Assembly: GCA_028291485.1 (NCBI GenBank)
Contig: JAQGHZ010000028.1
Coordinates: 1 to 6,598 of the forward strand
Length of the DNA stretch: 6,598 nt
Direction: 5' to 3'
Origin: Rubritepida sp.
GTDB taxonomy: Bacteria > Pseudomonadota > Alphaproteobacteria > Acetobacterales > Acetobacteraceae
Shown here: positions 5,551-6,598 of the stretch, piece after piece
Layout of the letters: each line of letters begins with the position of its first letter
Numbering within the stretch: position 1 is the first letter of the stretch
The notes under the pieces: model-generated
What the model was told of the DNA's origin: nothing
Database searches by the model: none
The model's input: the letters and a program-made list of their open reading frames with translations, nothing else
Position numbers and translations under genes: made by a program

Positions 5551-6598
5551 ATGAGCCAGACCATCGAGGCGCGCGCCGGTGCGCGCCGCCTCATCTCAGG
5601 CATGTTCTGGAATGCGCTGGGTCGCGGCCTGCCGCTGCTCCTCGCCCTGGTCCTGACGCCCATCCTGGTCCGCGAGATGGGGCTGGAGCGCTGGGGCCTC
5701 TTCACCCTGGCCCTCGCCCTTGTCGGCGTCTTCGGCATCTTCGATCTGGGAATCGGCCCGGCCCTGACCCGTGGCCTCTCCGAGCGCATGGCGGAAGGCG
5801 AGGATGAGGAGGCCGGCCGGCTGGTCGGCACGGCGATGGTGGCGCTGGGCGGCTTCGCCACATTGGGCGCCGCGGTCTTCTGGTTCCTCCTGCCCTGGCT
5901 GATGAAGAGCGCGCTGAACGTGCCGCCGGAATTGCAGGAGGAGGCGCTGGTCGCCTTCCGGATCCTGGCCTGCTCGGCGCCGCTCATCGTGATCAACGCG
6001 GCGCTCTGGGGCGTGCTGGCGGCGCATCAGCGCTTCGCCGCGGCCAACCTTGTCACTATTCCCGTGGCGGCGATGTACTATGTCGGCCCCGTGCTGCTGC
6101 TGATGGTCTGGCCGAGCCTGGTCGCCGTGATGCTGGCGCTGGTGGCCTGCCGGCTGGCCAACACCCTCTCCTATCTCTGGCTGGCGCGGCCGCTGCTGCC
6201 GCGGCTCTCCGTCGGCAGCCCGGCGATGGTCCTCCCGCTGCTGCGGATCGGCGGCTGGATGACCTTCGCCTCCATCCTGAACCAGGCATTGCTCTACGCC
6301 GACCGCTTCCTGATCGGCGCCATGCTGACGCTGGCCGCCGTCGCGCATTATGCGACGCCGCTCGACCTCGTGCTGCGCATGTGGATCCTGCCCATCGCCA
6401 TCGCGCAGGCGCTCCTGCCCGCCATGGCCTCGGCCTTCCGGACGCTCCCCCAGGTCACCTCCGGCCTGCTCCGCCGCGGCGCCATGATGATGATCCTGCT
6501 GACCCTGCCGCCCTGCCTCGTCCTGGCCGGCGCCGGCGACTGGGCGCTGCGGCTGTGGCTCGGTGCGGAGTTCGCGGCGAATGGCGGGATGGTGCTGC
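5551..6598 (+). CDS. Wzx-type lipid-linked oligosaccharide flippase (MOP/PST family), 3' end beyond window
   Basis: The frame is open without a stop from here to the window end, giving 349 residues and a partial codon. Full members are about 420-500 residues, so roughly the last quarter is missing. The protein is highly hydrophobic, with about nine or ten membrane segments visible. Family-typical stretches are LISGMFWNALGRGLPLLLAL (14-33), RWGLFTLALALVGVFGIFDLGIGPALTRGLSERM in the second and third segments, and the later NQALLYADRFLIGAML with RMWILPIAIAQALLPAMAS. This fits the oligosaccharide flippase / polysaccharide biosynthesis protein family, which moves undecaprenyl-diphosphate-linked repeat units across the inner membrane. 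The start is uncertain: ATG 5551 has AGG ten bases upstream, and ATG 5545 in the same frame would add Met-Ile. It lies 36 bases after the initiating transferase, which suggests one operon and a Wzx/Wzy pathway. Confidence 0.85.
   Translation, partial: MSQTIEARAGARRLISGMFWNALGRGLPLLLALVLTPILVREMGLERWGLFTLALALVGVFGIFDLGIGPALTRGLSERMAEGEDEEAGRLVGTAMVALGGFATLGAAVFWFLLPWLMKSALNVPPELQEEALVAFRILACSAPLIVINAALWGVLAAHQRFAAANLVTIPVAAMYYVGPVLLLMVWPSLVAVMLALVACRLANTLSYLWLARPLLPRLSVGSPAMVLPLLRIGGWMTFASILNQALLYADRFLIGAMLTLAAVAHYATPLDLVLRMWILPIAIAQALLPAMASAFRTLPQVTSGLLRRGAMMMILLTLPPCLVLAGAGDWALRLWLGAEFAANGGMVL

Noticed and set aside
5596..6348. Minus-strand frames antisense to the flippase
   Set aside because: They mirror a hydrophobic membrane gene and give charged, repetitive translations. 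The plus-strand frame is open to the window end with flippase motifs.

Overview
The window is very GC-rich (roughly 70% by eye), with GC-biased third codon positions, tight gene packing and GTG starts. The protein types resemble those of GC-rich Alphaproteobacteria, and an Acetobacteraceae (Roseomonas-like) host is my best guess. That is an inference from protein style, not a database match. I see seven protein genes, two of them cut by the window edges. I see no RNA genes, insertion sequences, CRISPR arrays or attachment sites. Gene order by strand is - - + + - + +.

Left part (1-2024): this looks catabolic. On the minus strand a DapA/NAL-superfamily aldolase or lyase is followed, with a one-base stop/start overlap, by the N-terminus of a short-chain dehydrogenase. 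Divergent from this pair, across about 62 bases, is a PuuE-type polysaccharide-deacetylase-fold protein. Its metal-site motifs are altered as in metal-independent allantoinases.

Middle part (2046-4553): this concerns envelope glycans. A GtrB/DPM1-like GT2 transferase with two C-terminal membrane helices, which makes a polyprenyl-phosphate sugar, starts 21 bases after the PuuE-like gene. It converges with, and overlaps by 42 bases, a large multi-spanning membrane protein on the minus strand. That protein resembles the DUF6311 group and is probably a GT-C-type glycosyltransferase. Together the two could form a lipid-linked donor synthase plus periplasmic transferase, comparable to GtrB and GtrS. 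No GtrA flippase is visible.

Right part (4554-6598): after a 190-base divergent spacer with a 14-base palindrome and a T-run come an ExoY/WbaP-like phosphoglycosyl transferase and, 36 bases later, a Wzx-type flippase cut by the window end. These are the initiating and exporting steps of a Wzx/Wzy polysaccharide pathway. The 2-4.5 kb and 4.7-6.6 kb regions together look like the edge of an exopolysaccharide or O-antigen locus.

I do not find a clearly novel system. The points most worth following are the GtrB/DUF6311 convergent overlapping pair, the DapA homologue that lacks the usual threonine pair, the PuuE-like gene placed in front of gtrB, and two intergenic inverted repeats that may be regulatory.
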